DNA of 64,000 nucleotides from PFJX01 sp040751755. Lineage in GTDB: Bacteria; Pseudomonadota; Gammaproteobacteria; Burkholderiales; Thiobacillaceae. How positions within the stretch are numbered: position 1 is the first letter of the stretch; each line of letters begins with the position of its first letter. The stretch is taken from NCBI GenBank assembly GCA_040751755.1, contig JBFMHC010000044.1, positions 62,001 to 126,000 on the forward strand, given 5' to 3'. Below are positions 17,892-26,498 of the stretch, one piece after another. The position numbers were made by a program, and so were the translations under genes. A model generated the notes under the pieces. The model searched no databases, had not been told where the DNA came from, and worked only from the letters and a program-made list of their open reading frames with translations.

Positions 17892-19907
17892 ATGAGGCTG
17901 CTGGCCCTCTGGGCCTTCAACGTCCTGCTGGCGGCCTCCCTGGCCCAGGCCGGCGAGCTCACGGAGGCGGACTTCCTCGGTGGTGACCTGACCGTGCTGA
18001 CCGCCAGCCGCCTGGCGCAGCCGGTCATGGACGCGCCCAACGCCATCTCGGTGCTGGACCGCACGACCATCGAGGCGAGCGGCTACCACAACATCACCGA
18101 CCTGTTCCGCCTCATCCCCGGCATGTACGTGGGGCAGAAGACGGGCTGGTACCACAGCGTCTCGCACACCATGGCGGACGAGTTTTCGCACCGCATGCAG
18201 GTGCTGGTGGACGGGCGCTCGATCTATCTCGCCAGTATCGGCGGGCCGCGCTGGGACACCCTGCCCCTGGCCATCGACGACATCGAGCGCATCGAGGTGG
18301 TACGCGGCCCCAATGCCGCGACCTTCGGCGCGAACGCCTTCACTGGCGTGATCAACATCATCACGCGCCACCCCGACGATGTGCGCGGGCGCATGCTGCA
18401 CCTGCTCGGCGGCGACCCCTCGCACCGCGAGGGCTGGTTCCGCTGGGCCGGTGGCAGCGAGGCCGCGAGCCACCGCGTCACCGTCGGCCGGCGCGAGGAC
18501 GGCGGCTTCAAGGCGCAGCTCGACGACGAGCGCTCCAATGTCCTCAACTATCGCGGCCATTTCGCGCTCTCGGAGACGCGCGGCCTGGACCTGCAGTTCG
18601 GCCTCCTCACCGGAACGCGCGGGGTGGGCGAGTGGAGCAGCCCCACCAACCGGCCGCATGACCAGGACTTGGATTCGAGCCATTTCCAGGCCGACTATCG
18701 CGTGCAGCTCTCCCCCGCCAGCGAGTTCCTCGCCAAGGGCTATTTCAGCCACCTCAATACGGCACAGCGCGTCCCCGTCGACGGGACGCTCATCGACGCA
18801 CTTTCCGGCATTCCGGGCGCCGCCTATTTCGACGAGGACATCCTCTCGCAACGCTGGCACGGCGAGGCACAGCTCAATACCGACCACGGCAACGGCGTGC
18901 GCACCGTGGTGGGGGGCTTCCTGCGCGAGGACATCGTCGGCTCGCGCCACTTCTTCAACACCGACGCCAACCTCAGCGTCGAATCGTTCGGCCTGTTCGG
19001 CCACATGGAGTGGCGCTGGTCGCCCCGCTGGCTGATGAACCTGGGCGCGTTCTGGGAGGACTACGGCGAGGTCGGCGGGCGCCTCTCGCCGCGCGCCACC
19101 CTGCACTGGCAGCCCTCGCCGCGCCACGCCTTCAGGATCGGCGTCTCCAGGGCCTATCGCAACCCCTTCCTGGTCGAACTGGAGGCCGACAAGCGGGTCA
19201 CCATCCTCGACGCCGCCGGCAATCCCCTGTTCACGACCCTGCCGCACCTGCTCGCCACGAACGCGGTCGAGCCGGAGCAGATGCTCAGCCGCGAACTGGG
19301 CTACCAGGGCAGGTGGCCGGAGTCCGGCGTGGAGGTGGACCTGCGCGTCTTCAGGGAACGCATCTCCAAGTACATCAACTTCGAGTGTCCGCCCGTGGTC
19401 TACAACACCGGCCCCAAGTCCCTGTGCAGCCTCAGCGCCAACGTGCTGGGCATCCCCCCGCTGGGCGCCGGACTGGTGGCGCGCGACGTCTTCAACCTGG
19501 GCCATGCCGTGCAGACCGGCTTCGAGTCGCAGATCAACTGGCGCGTCAATGCCGAGACGCGGCTGATCGTGAACTACGCCTTTCTCGATGTCGACAGCCA
19601 GCTCGATGAGAAGTGGTACTCGCCCAGGCATCTGGCGGGCCTGCATCTCATGCACGAAACCCCCGGCGGCATCGGCCTCATGCTGTCGCGCTACTGGACC
19701 TCGGCGTTCGAGCCGATCGGCGAGGGCCGCCTGCCCGGCATGCGGCGCTGGGACCTGAGCCTCTCCAAGCGCTTCAAGCTGGGTGACAGCCATGCACGCC
19801 TGGCGCTCGGCGTGGAGAACCTGGGCAAGGACTACCAGGAGTTCTCCCCGGACGTGAAGAACACATTCGAGACGCGCGGATACGCGCAGGTGTGGCTGGA
19901 CCTCTAG
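17892..19907 (+). CDS. TonB-dependent outer-membrane receptor
   Basis: A 671-aa beta-barrel receptor with a signal peptide (MRLLALWAFNVLLAASLAQA), a TonB-box-like stretch (GDLTVLTASRLAQ), a plug domain (DAPNAISVLDRTTIEASG ... IERIEVVRGPNAATFGANAFTGVINIIT) and a 22-strand barrel region. The plug motif VRGPNAATFGANAF is well conserved. Substrate cannot be told from sequence; the plug resembles the siderophore/cobalamin group but no transport partners lie next to it. The final residues (QVWLDL) do not end in the usual Phe. The neighbour downstream on the other strand is a small heavy-metal-binding protein, a possible but unproven hint at metal uptake. Confidence 0.9.
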   Translation: MRLLALWAFNVLLAASLAQAGELTEADFLGGDLTVLTASRLAQPVMDAPNAISVLDRTTIEASGYHNITDLFRLIPGMYVGQKTGWYHSVSHTMADEFSHRMQVLVDGRSIYLASIGGPRWDTLPLAIDDIERIEVVRGPNAATFGANAFTGVINIITRHPDDVRGRMLHLLGGDPSHREGWFRWAGGSEAASHRVTVGRREDGGFKAQLDDERSNVLNYRGHFALSETRGLDLQFGLLTGTRGVGEWSSPTNRPHDQDLDSSHFQADYRVQLSPASEFLAKGYFSHLNTAQRVPVDGTLIDALSGIPGAAYFDEDILSQRWHGEAQLNTDHGNGVRTVVGGFLREDIVGSRHFFNTDANLSVESFGLFGHMEWRWSPRWLMNLGAFWEDYGEVGGRLSPRATLHWQPSPRHAFRIGVSRAYRNPFLVELEADKRVTILDAAGNPLFTTLPHLLATNAVEPEQMLSRELGYQGRWPESGVEVDLRVFRERISKYINFECPPVVYNTGPKSLCSLSANVLGIPPLGAGLVARDVFNLGHAVQTGFESQINWRVNAETRLIVNYAFLDVDSQLDEKWYSPRHLAGLHLMHETPGGIGLMLSRYWTSAFEPIGEGRLPGMRRWDLSLSKRFKLGDSHARLALGVENLGKDYQEFSPDVKNTFETRGYAQVWLDL

Positions 19908-19942
19908 GCCGCGCCGCCGCCGCCCGGGCGGTCACGGGAGGA

Positions 19943-20152
19943 TCAGCCGACCACCTGGTAGCCGCCGTCCTCGATGGCCTGGCGGATCGCCTGCACGCTG
20001 CTGAGCTGGGGGTCGTGCGTCACCTCGACGCGGCCGGAGGCGAGGTCCACCTCGACGCCGCCGATGCCGGGCAGGGCCGACACCAGCCGCTTGACGCTGT
20101 TGACGCAGCCCATGCAGCTCATGCCGCCGACGTTCAATGTGATCTGGTTCAT
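19943..20152 (-). CDS. Heavy-metal-associated (HMA, CopZ-like) protein
   Basis: A 69-aa protein with one complete HMA domain: the metal site GMSCMGC near residue 12 (CxxC) in the usual first loop, VKRLVSALPGIGGVEVDLASG, and the C-terminal AIRQAIEDGGYQV. Such proteins carry Cu(I) or similar ions in the cytoplasm. No copper ATPase is visible. Oddly, the ATG overlaps the flgN stop (ATGA), so it is translationally coupled to the flgM-flgN transcript. Confidence 0.92.
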   Translation of the reverse strand: MNQITLNVGGMSCMGCVNSVKRLVSALPGIGGVEVDLASGRVEVTHDPQLSSVQAIRQAIEDGGYQVVG

Positions 20153-20607
20153 GCGCTGTCTATCGATCGGTTGGTCTGGAAAAGCCCCGTCACGCGGCCG
20201 TCCGAGCCATACACGCTACGGCTGGAGAGGGTGTTCTGCAATACCTGCATGGCGGTCTGGGTGCGGCGCATCTGTTCGTCGAGCATGCGCGCGTTGACGC
20301 GGTTGAGCCGGTCAGCGTCGTGCGCGAGCTGCTCCAGGCGTTGCCAGGCGGGCGGCGGCACGGCGTCGCCGAACAGCTGGCCGCGCAGCGAGGCGAGGCC
20401 GGCGGGCGCGCGCGGGCCCGCCATTTCCGCGAGCCTGCGCCAGTGTTCCGCCAGCTCGCGGTTGCCCGCCTCGCGCCGCGGCAACAGGGTGGACAGGCGT
20501 TCCGCGTCCTGGGCGGCGAGGGCGGCGGATTCCTCCTCCAGCAGCGCCGTGAAGTCGGCCAGGGCCTCGCAGAGCCCGTCGATGGTGGCCTGCAGCGACG
20601 TCATCAT
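20149..20607 (-). CDS. flgN: Flagellar export chaperone FlgN
   Basis: Cytoplasmic chaperone that carries the hook-filament junction proteins FlgK and FlgL to the flagellar export gate. The 152-aa product is mostly helical, with Glu/Ala-rich heptads (ALLEEESAALAAQDAERLSTLLPRRE) and the C-terminal segment RMLDEQMRRTQTAMQVLQN ending VYGSDGRV, which is typical of FlgN. The start at ATGATG (20607) overlaps the flgM stop by 4 bases. Its clients flgK and flgL are at the end of the rightward operon. Confidence 0.9.
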   Translation of the reverse strand: MMTSLQATIDGLCEALADFTALLEEESAALAAQDAERLSTLLPRREAGNRELAEHWRRLAEMAGPRAPAGLASLRGQLFGDAVPPPAWQRLEQLAHDADRLNRVNARMLDEQMRRTQTAMQVLQNTLSSRSVYGSDGRVTGLFQTNRSIDSA

Positions 20608-20909
20608 GCGCGGCGCCCCAGGTGGTCGAGGGTCTCGTTGACCATGGCATCGGCGACCGCTTCCTCGTCCACCTTGAAGGTGCCGTCGGCGATCGCCTGC
20701 CGAACCGACTCGATCTTGCCGGCATCCGTGATCTCCAGCTCCGCGAGTCGGGCGTCGAGCTCGCGCATCTTCGCGGCGTCGCCGGTCAACGCCACCTCGT
20801 CGCGCACGCCGGGTCCTCCCTCGCCATGCACCAGGACGCGCGTCCTGCCGGCCTTCGTCTCCTTGGCGCGGGCCGGCGCGAGTGTCTTGAGGTTGTTGTC
20901 GATCTTCAT
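20604..20909 (-). CDS. flgM: Anti-sigma-28 factor FlgM
   Basis: Binds FliA (sigma-28) in the cytoplasm until the hook is complete, then is exported through it. The 101-aa product has a disordered N-terminus (MKIDNNLKTLAP) and the FliA-binding C-terminal helices (KIESVRQAIADGTFKVDEEAVADAMV), the best-conserved part of the family. GGGAG precedes the ATG by about 6 bases. It has its own sigma-28 promoter just upstream, so FliA activity raises its own inhibitor. Overlaps flgN. Confidence 0.95.
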   Translation of the reverse strand: MKIDNNLKTLAPARAKETKAGRTRVLVHGEGGPGVRDEVALTGDAAKMRELDARLAELEITDAGKIESVRQAIADGTFKVDEEAVADAMVNETLDHLGRRA

Positions 20910-20934
20910 TGGACGCTCCCAAATCTATGTGCGT

Positions 20935-20961
20935 TTATCGGCAGGCGATTCGGATCCTTTA
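20935..20961 (-). promoter_or_regulatory. Sigma-28 (FliA) promoter of flgM-flgN
   Basis: On the minus strand TAAA (20961-20958), exactly 15 bases, then GCCGATAA (20942-20935). This is a perfect match to the TAAA-N15-GCCGATAA consensus. The predicted start of transcription is near 20928, about 19 bases before the flgM ATG. Confidence 0.93.
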
Positions 20962-20969
20962 ATGGCGGA

Positions 20970-21656
20970 TCACGGATCGATGTCCACCTCGCCGGTCTGG
21001 CTGGCGATGCCGCGCACGATGCGGCCGCTCGGCATCTTGACCCGCACCGGGGCGCCCGCGCGCGCGGCGTTGAGGGCCTGGCCCTCCTGGGCGACGCTGA
21101 AGCCCGTGCCGCTGACGCGTACCTGCACGCGCGCGCCGGCCTGGATGACGTCCGGCAGCGCCAGGTCGAACACCATGATCGGCTGGCCGGCGGGGATCGG
21201 CCGCAGCGTCGTGGCCTTGGGCGGGATCTCGCGCGGGTAGGCGCCAGGGTCCTGCGCGTAGCGCACGGTGGCGCGCTGGACGTCGACCGCGCCGATGGGC
21301 TGGCGTGCCGGCAGCGGCCGCGTGCTGAGCAGCGCCGGGCCGCTCAGGCGGACCTCGTAGCCCAGGTAGAGCGACCAGCGCTTCGGCGCCTCGCAGCGCG
21401 CGCCGAGCGAGCCGCCGGCCCACAGCCGGCTGCCTGGCGGCAGGAAGAAACGCGGGGCGTCGCAGGCGGGCAACTGCAGGCGGCCGTCGACCGCGCCGAT
21501 CTCGACGGTCTGCTGGGTGTCCGGGTACGCCCGCGCCACCTCGGCGGCGAGCCAGGCCTGGGCCTTGCGGCGCAGGCCGTCGCCGGCTTCCGCCGCGTGC
21601 GCGGGTGGCATGGCCAGGAGGGCGGCGGCCAGGAGACCGCTAGGGATGCGTTTCAT
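20970..21656 (-). CDS. flgA: Flagellar P-ring assembly chaperone FlgA
   Basis: Periplasmic protein that assists polymerisation of FlgI into the P-ring. The ATG at 21656 gives a signal peptide (MKRIPSGLLAAALLAMPPAHAAE). The 228-aa product has the C-terminal SAF-type domain common to FlgA (GAVDVQRATVRYAQDP, then LRPIPAGQPIMVFDLALPDVIQAGARVQVRVSGTGF and the final GRIVRGIASQTGEVDI). It is read away from the diguanylate cyclase gene and lies upstream of the flgM promoter, so flgA and flgMN are probably separate transcripts with possible read-through. Confidence 0.94.
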   Translation of the reverse strand: MKRIPSGLLAAALLAMPPAHAAEAGDGLRRKAQAWLAAEVARAYPDTQQTVEIGAVDGRLQLPACDAPRFFLPPGSRLWAGGSLGARCEAPKRWSLYLGYEVRLSGPALLSTRPLPARQPIGAVDVQRATVRYAQDPGAYPREIPPKATTLRPIPAGQPIMVFDLALPDVIQAGARVQVRVSGTGFSVAQEGQALNAARAGAPVRVKMPSGRIVRGIASQTGEVDIDP

Positions 21657-21727
21657 GGGCACGATCAAAAAGTGGCGAACCTGGGTTCAAGACGTATACA
21701 TTGCGCGAAAAGTTTACCGACCCGGAC

Positions 21728-23405
21728 ATGGCAAAGCCCACACAAAGCAGCACGCAAGCCAAACAACCCGCGGAAATCGCCCGCGAGGCCATCCGATTGC
21801 TGGCCACGCGCCGCCAGCCGCCGACCCCCGAGAATTTCCAGCTGGCCTATTGCGAGGTTGCCGGCATCGAGCCCCCTGGCCCGGAAAAGGCCGCCGAGAC
21901 CGGCGCGGAGAAGGCGGAGTCGAGGCAGGAGCCGCGCTGGGCCGACACCCTGCGGCCGCTGTTCAAGCAATGGGACGCGCGCCAGAGTGGCCTCACCCAG
22001 GCGCGCAAGCGTGAGATGCTGGAGCGGGTGCTGATCAACTTCGGCAACGATGCCCCGGCCCTGCAGGAAAAGCTCCTCGCGCTGAGCCACTCCTGGGCAG
22101 GCAGCGCGCCGGCGGACAGCGTGCTCGGCGAGGTGGCCGAGGAGGGGGGGGGAGGCGCCCGGCGGCAGGGCGGTGCCTGCCGAGGCAGGTGGAGAGCCGG
22201 AAAAAGCGACGACGGCCTGCCGCCCCATCGTCTCCGCCCTCGCCGAGCACTTCCGCCTGCTCGCGGACAGCTGCGAGGAGCGTTGCCCCGAGTTGGCGCG
22301 GCGCGCCGGCGATCTGGGCCGCGAGATCGCGCGCGCCGACGGGCTGACGCCGCCGCAGCTCGATGCCTGGTCGGCGTTGTGGCGCGACGTGCTCATGCAT
22401 GGCGAGGACGACCACGGCCTCGCCACCGGCCTCAAGCGCCTGGTCGGCCTGCTGTTCCTCAACATTGGTGAGCTGGTGGGCGACGAGGCCTGGCTGTCCG
22501 GCCAGCTCGCCACCATGCAGAACCTGATGGCCGGCGACCTGCAGGTCGACGCCCTGCTGGAGGCCGAGCGCAGCCTGCGCGAGCTGGCGTACAAACAGGG
22601 GGTGATCAAGGGCAGCCTGGACGAGGCGAGGGCGAAGCTGAAGACCCTCATCACCACCTTCATCGACCGCATCGGCGAGATGAGCCAGAGCACCGCCGGC
22701 TACCACGAACGCATCGACGTGTATTCCGAGAAGATCAGCCAGGCCGCCGACCTTTCGGAACTGGGCGATGTCGTCGAGGGCCTGTCCGCCGACGTCGCCG
22801 GCGTGCGCGACGCCCTGCGCCGCAGCCACGGCGAACTGCTCGACGCGCGCACGCAGGCCGAGCAGGCGGAGGCGCGCATCCGCGCACTGGAGCAGGAACT
22901 GGCGCAGGTCTCGGTGCTGGTGCGCGAGGACCAGCTCACCGGCGCGCTCAACCGGCGCGGTATGGACGAGGCCTTCGCGCGCGAGCTGGCGCGCACGCAG
23001 CGGCTTGGCGCGCCGCTGTCGATCGGCCTGCTCGACATCGACCACTTCAAGAAGCTCAACGACAGCCTCGGCCACCAGGCCGGCGACCAGGCGCTGCGCC
23101 ACCTCGCGCAGGTGGTGAAGGGCATGCTGCGCCCCACCGACACCCTGGCGCGCTACGGCGGCGAGGAGTTCCTCATCCTGCTGCCCAACACCGCCGCCGA
23201 GGAGGCCGCCGAAGTGCTCAAGCGCGTGCAGCGCGCGCTCACCAAGGCCTTCTTCATGCACGAGAACGAGCGCGTGCTGATCACCTTCAGCGCCGGCGTC
23301 GCGCAGTGGCTGGCGGGCGAGGACGAGACCGCCATGCTCGCGCGCGCCGACGCCGCCATGTACCGCGCCAAGCAGGCCGGCCGCAACCGCGTCGAGACCG
23401 GCTGA
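21728..23405 (+). pseudogene. Diguanylate cyclase (GGDEF) split by a frameshift at a G9 tract
   Basis: The frame from the ATG at 21728 reads through residue 140, then leaves frame at a run of nine G (22144-22152); the rest continues in the next frame to 23405. Removing one G restores a 558-aa protein. The N-terminal part is helical; the C-terminal GGDEF domain looks active: DQLTGALNRRGMDEAF, LDIDHFKKLNDSLGHQAGDQ, and the signature RYGGEEF. It would make cyclic di-GMP, which usually opposes motility, and it lies between flgA and flgB. A standalone GTG start at 22173 could give a shorter protein that keeps the GGDEF domain. The cause may be a real mutation, phase variation or a sequencing error in the homopolymer. 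Confidence 0.85.
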
Positions 23406-23522
23406 TCCCGCCGGCACCCACCCTGCGGTGGGCCGGCAAGCCCGGCAACTCTTGCCGCTTTCCCGGCGGCGCCGCCAGACAATCTTGCCGTCATCGCCCG
23501 TCCCGGGATAACAACCCATAAA

Positions 23523-23535
23523 AATCAATGTGTTG
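23523..23535 (+). promoter_or_regulatory. IHF-binding site before the flg operon promoter
   Basis: AATCAATGTGTTG matches the IHF consensus WATCAANNNNTTR at every fixed position. It lies 16 bases upstream of the sigma-54 element, where DNA bending would help an upstream activator reach the polymerase. Confidence 0.6.
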
Positions 23536-23550
23536 TCGGTGTTTTTTGAG

Positions 23551-23567
23551 CTGGCACGCCAATTGCT
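23551..23567 (+). promoter_or_regulatory. Sigma-54 promoter of the flgB operon
   Basis: CTGGCACGCCAATTGCT: GG at 23553-23554 and GC at 23565-23566 with exactly 10 bases between, and full agreement with TGGCACG-N4-TTGCW. The start of transcription should be near 23578, about 46 bases before the flgB ATG. The rest of the 23406-23550 gap shows a short hairpin (CCCACC/GGTGGG at 23416-23431) without a T tract. Confidence 0.92.
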
Positions 23568-23623
23568 CTCATTCCGCCAGGATAGTGCAACCCCAACGCC
23601 ACGGCGTGGCGACGGAGCCCGGA

Positions 23624-24019
23624 ATGCTGAACAAGATCGACAAGGAAATCGCCTTCGTGCAGTCCGCCCTCAACCTGAGGGCGCGCCGCCAGGAGATCCT
23701 TGCGTCCAACCTCGCCAACGCCGACACCCCCGACTACAAGGCGCGTGACCTCGACTTCGCCAGCGCCCTCAAGGGCGCCATGGGTGGCGGCTTCGCCATG
23801 GCACGCACCCAGGCGCGCCACCTCGATGGCGTCTCCGGCGGCGCCGCGGCGGGCGTCAAATACCGCGCCGCCGTGCAGCCCAGCCTGGACGGCAACACCG
23901 TGGACATGGACGTGGAGCGTGCCCACTTCACCGAGAACGCCCTGCACTACCAGTTCCTGCTCGACCGCGCCACAGCGGCCTTCAGCACCATGAAGCTGGC
24001 CGTGTCCGGCGAGAAATGA
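23624..24019 (+). CDS. flgB: Flagellar proximal rod protein FlgB
   Basis: First rod protein of the basal body, exported by the flagellar type III system. The ATG at 23624, preceded by GGAG, gives the family N-terminus MLNKIDKEIAFVQSALNLRARRQEILASNLANADTP. The ASNLANADTPDYKARD motif is the flagellar rod/hook signature. The 131-aa length is normal. The conserved C-terminal helix (ENALHYQFLLDRATAAFSTMKLAVSGEK) is present. First gene of the sigma-54-driven operon. Confidence 0.96.
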   Translation: MLNKIDKEIAFVQSALNLRARRQEILASNLANADTPDYKARDLDFASALKGAMGGGFAMARTQARHLDGVSGGAAAGVKYRAAVQPSLDGNTVDMDVERAHFTENALHYQFLLDRATAAFSTMKLAVSGEK

Positions 24020-24032
24020 CGGAGCGCCCTGA

Positions 24033-24446
24033 ATGAGCATGTCCAACGTCTTCCAGATCGCCGCCTCGGCGCTCACCGCGCAGTCCATGCGCCTCAACGC
24101 CGTCGCCTCCAACCTCGCCAACGCCGATTCCGCGCACAGTTCCACCGGCGGCGGCTACAAGGCCAAGCAGGTGGTGTTCCAGGCGGTCGCCACGAACCCC
24201 AGCGCCCCCTGGGCGCAGGGCGTGCGCATGAAGGAGGTGGTCGAGGACGCGGCGCCGCCGCGCCTGGTCTACGACCCCAAGCATCCGCTCGCGGACGCCA
24301 AGGGCTATGTCGCCTATCCCAACGTCGATCCGGTGGAAGAGATGGTCAACATGCTCTCCGCCTCGCGTTCCTATCAGACCAACACCGAGGTGATGAGCAC
24401 CGCCAAGTCGCTGATGCAGCGCACCCTGGCGGTCGCCCAGCCGTGA
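24033..24446 (+). CDS. flgC: Flagellar proximal rod protein FlgC
   Basis: Rod subunit of the flagellar basal body. The 137-aa product begins MSMSNVFQIAASALTAQSMRLNAVASNLANADS and ends with the helix MVNMLSASRSYQTNTEVMSTAKSLMQRTL, both standard for FlgC; YVAYPNVDPVEEM is the FlgC-specific stretch before the last helix. It lies 13 bases after flgB with GGAG before the start region. Confidence 0.96.
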   Translation: MSMSNVFQIAASALTAQSMRLNAVASNLANADSAHSSTGGGYKAKQVVFQAVATNPSAPWAQGVRMKEVVEDAAPPRLVYDPKHPLADAKGYVAYPNVDPVEEMVNMLSASRSYQTNTEVMSTAKSLMQRTLAVAQP

Positions 24447-24460
24447 CGGAGGAGTAAGCC

Positions 24461-25135
24461 GTGGCCGTTTCCGCAGTCCAGACCAACTACGCAGACGCCG
24501 CCGCCGCGATCAACGGCGCGGCGGCCGGTGCCAGCACGTCCGGCACCCAGGAACTGAGCGACCGCTTCCTCAAGCTTCTGGTGACGCAGCTGAAGAACCA
24601 GGACCCGATGAACCCGATGGAGAACGCCGAGCTGACCAGCCAGCTGGCGCAGATGTCCACCGTGGAGGGGATCAACAAGCTGAACGGCAGCCTCGACGTG
24701 CTCAACGCGCAGTTCCGCGCCACCCAGGTGATCCAGGGCGCCAGCATGGTCGGCCACCAGGTGCTCGCGGAGGGCGACCTGCTGACCCTCTCCGACTCCG
24801 CCGCGGTGGGCGGGCTGGAGCTGGACGCGAAGGCCGACAAGGTCAGCGTCGAGATCCGCGATGCCCAGGGCAACCTGGTGCAGACCCTGGAGCTGGGCAA
24901 GCAGGACGCCGGTCTGGTGCGCTTCGTCTGGGACGGCAAGGACGCGCTGGGCAACCCCATGGCGGATGGCGAATACAGCTTCGCGGTGAGTGCCAGCGCC
25001 GCGGACAAGGACGTCACCAGCACCACCTATTCCCTCGGGCAGGTCCTCAGCGTGGCGCTCAAGGACGAGGCCATGGAGGTCGAGGTCGCGGGCCTGGGCA
25101 ACAAGGGCATGGACCAGATCAGGCAGATTTTTTGA
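24461..25135 (+). CDS. flgD: Flagellar hook assembly scaffold FlgD
   Basis: Caps the growing hook so that FlgE can polymerise, and is later discarded. The 224-aa product has the conserved N-terminal FlgD motif (FLKLLVTQLKNQDPMNPMENAELTSQLAQMSTVEGINKLN), then the Ig-like/tudor region with VRFVWDGKDALGNPMADGEYSFAV, the 'W-G-D--G----DG-Y' pattern of FlgD. The start is a GTG. It is followed by flgE after 57 bases. Confidence 0.95.
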   Translation: MAVSAVQTNYADAAAAINGAAAGASTSGTQELSDRFLKLLVTQLKNQDPMNPMENAELTSQLAQMSTVEGINKLNGSLDVLNAQFRATQVIQGASMVGHQVLAEGDLLTLSDSAAVGGLELDAKADKVSVEIRDAQGNLVQTLELGKQDAGLVRFVWDGKDALGNPMADGEYSFAVSASAADKDVTSTTYSLGQVLSVALKDEAMEVEVAGLGNKGMDQIRQIF

Positions 25136-25192
25136 CGGCTTCCAGGCCGCCCCTGTGGGCGGTATCAGGTTATTTGAGAAGGAGCGGGTGAG

Positions 25193-26467
25193 ATGGGTTT
25201 TCAACAGGGTTTGAGCGGACTGAACGGGGCGGCCAAGAACCTGGACGTCATCGGCAACAACATTGCCAACGCCTCGACGATCGGCTTCAAGTCGTCCGCG
25301 ACCCAGTTCGCCGACGTCTACGCCACCTCCCTGTACGGCGCGGGCGGCCTGCAGGTCGGCATCGGCTCGAAGATCGCCGACGTCGCGCAGCAGTTCACCC
25401 AGGGCAGCATCAGCACCACCAACAACCCCCTGGACCTGGCGATCAGCGGCGAGGGCTTCTTCCTCATCAACCAGGGCGGCGCCACCGCCTACAGCCGCAA
25501 CGGCCAGTTCCACCTCGACAAGCCCGACGCCAACGGCCTCAGCTACATCATCAACAACCAGAGCGAGCAGCTCATGGGCTACGGCGTCGATGCCAACGGC
25601 AACATCGTCACCGCCAGCCCCGCGCCCTTGCAGATCTCCTTCGCGGACATCGCCCCGAGCAAGACCGACAACGTCTATCTGGTGGCCAACCTGGACTCCA
25701 CCGAGACCGCGCTGAGCTCCGCCGCCTTCAGCACCAGCAACGCCGCGACCTACCACTCCGCCACCTCGGTCACCGTGTACGACACGCTGGGCAATTCGCA
25801 TGCCCTGACGCTCTACTTCGTCAAGACCGCATCGAACACCTGGGACATGTACGGTGACATCGACGGCGCCGGCATCGCCAACGTCGACTTCGACGGCAGC
25901 GGCTCGGCGGCCCTGGCGGCCGGCGACCCGGTCACCCTGACCTTCGACACGGATGGCGCCCTGCTCACCCCCACCATGCCCATCACGGGCATGGAGGTGA
26001 CCGTCTCCACCGGCGCCACCACCCCGCTCGATTTCGCCCTCGACCTGACGGGCACCACCCAGTACGGCAGCCAGTTCGGCGTCAACTCCGTGTCGCAGGA
26101 CGGCTACGCCTCCGGTCGCCTGGCGGGCCTCTCGGTGGCCGAGGACGGCACGGTCCTGGGGCGCTACACCAACAGCCAGTCCAAGGTGCTGGGCCAGGTG
26201 GCCCTGGCCTACTTCGCCAACACCCAGGGCCTGCAGCCGGTCGGCAACAACCTCTGGATCGACTCGGCGGAGGCCGGTCAGGCGGTGATCGGCGCGCCGG
26301 GCAGTGGCGTGCTGGGGGTGATCCAGTCCGGCGCGGTGGAGGAGTCCAACGTCGACCTCACCGCCGAACTGGTGAACCTGATCGTCGCCCAGCGCATGTA
26401 CCAGGCCAACGCGCAGACCGTGCGCGCGCAGGACCAGATCCTGCAGACCCTGGTGAACCTGCGTTGA
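25193..26467 (+). CDS. flgE: Flagellar hook protein FlgE
   Basis: Structural protein of the hook. AAGGAG lies about 8 bases before the ATG. The 424-aa product has the rod/hook N-terminus (MGFQQGLSGLNGAAKNLDVIGNNIANASTIGFKSS), the D1-type start ISGEGFFLINQGG, a central variable region, and the C-terminal domain SNVDLTAELVNLIVAQRMYQANAQTVRAQDQILQTLVNL. Length is within the normal range for a betaproteobacterial hook protein. Confidence 0.96.
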   Translation: MGFQQGLSGLNGAAKNLDVIGNNIANASTIGFKSSATQFADVYATSLYGAGGLQVGIGSKIADVAQQFTQGSISTTNNPLDLAISGEGFFLINQGGATAYSRNGQFHLDKPDANGLSYIINNQSEQLMGYGVDANGNIVTASPAPLQISFADIAPSKTDNVYLVANLDSTETALSSAAFSTSNAATYHSATSVTVYDTLGNSHALTLYFVKTASNTWDMYGDIDGAGIANVDFDGSGSAALAAGDPVTLTFDTDGALLTPTMPITGMEVTVSTGATTPLDFALDLTGTTQYGSQFGVNSVSQDGYASGRLAGLSVAEDGTVLGRYTNSQSKVLGQVALAYFANTQGLQPVGNNLWIDSAEAGQAVIGAPGSGVLGVIQSGAVEESNVDLTAELVNLIVAQRMYQANAQTVRAQDQILQTLVNLR

Positions 26468-26498
26468 GCGCTGAGGCGAGAGGCTAAAGGGGGAACGC

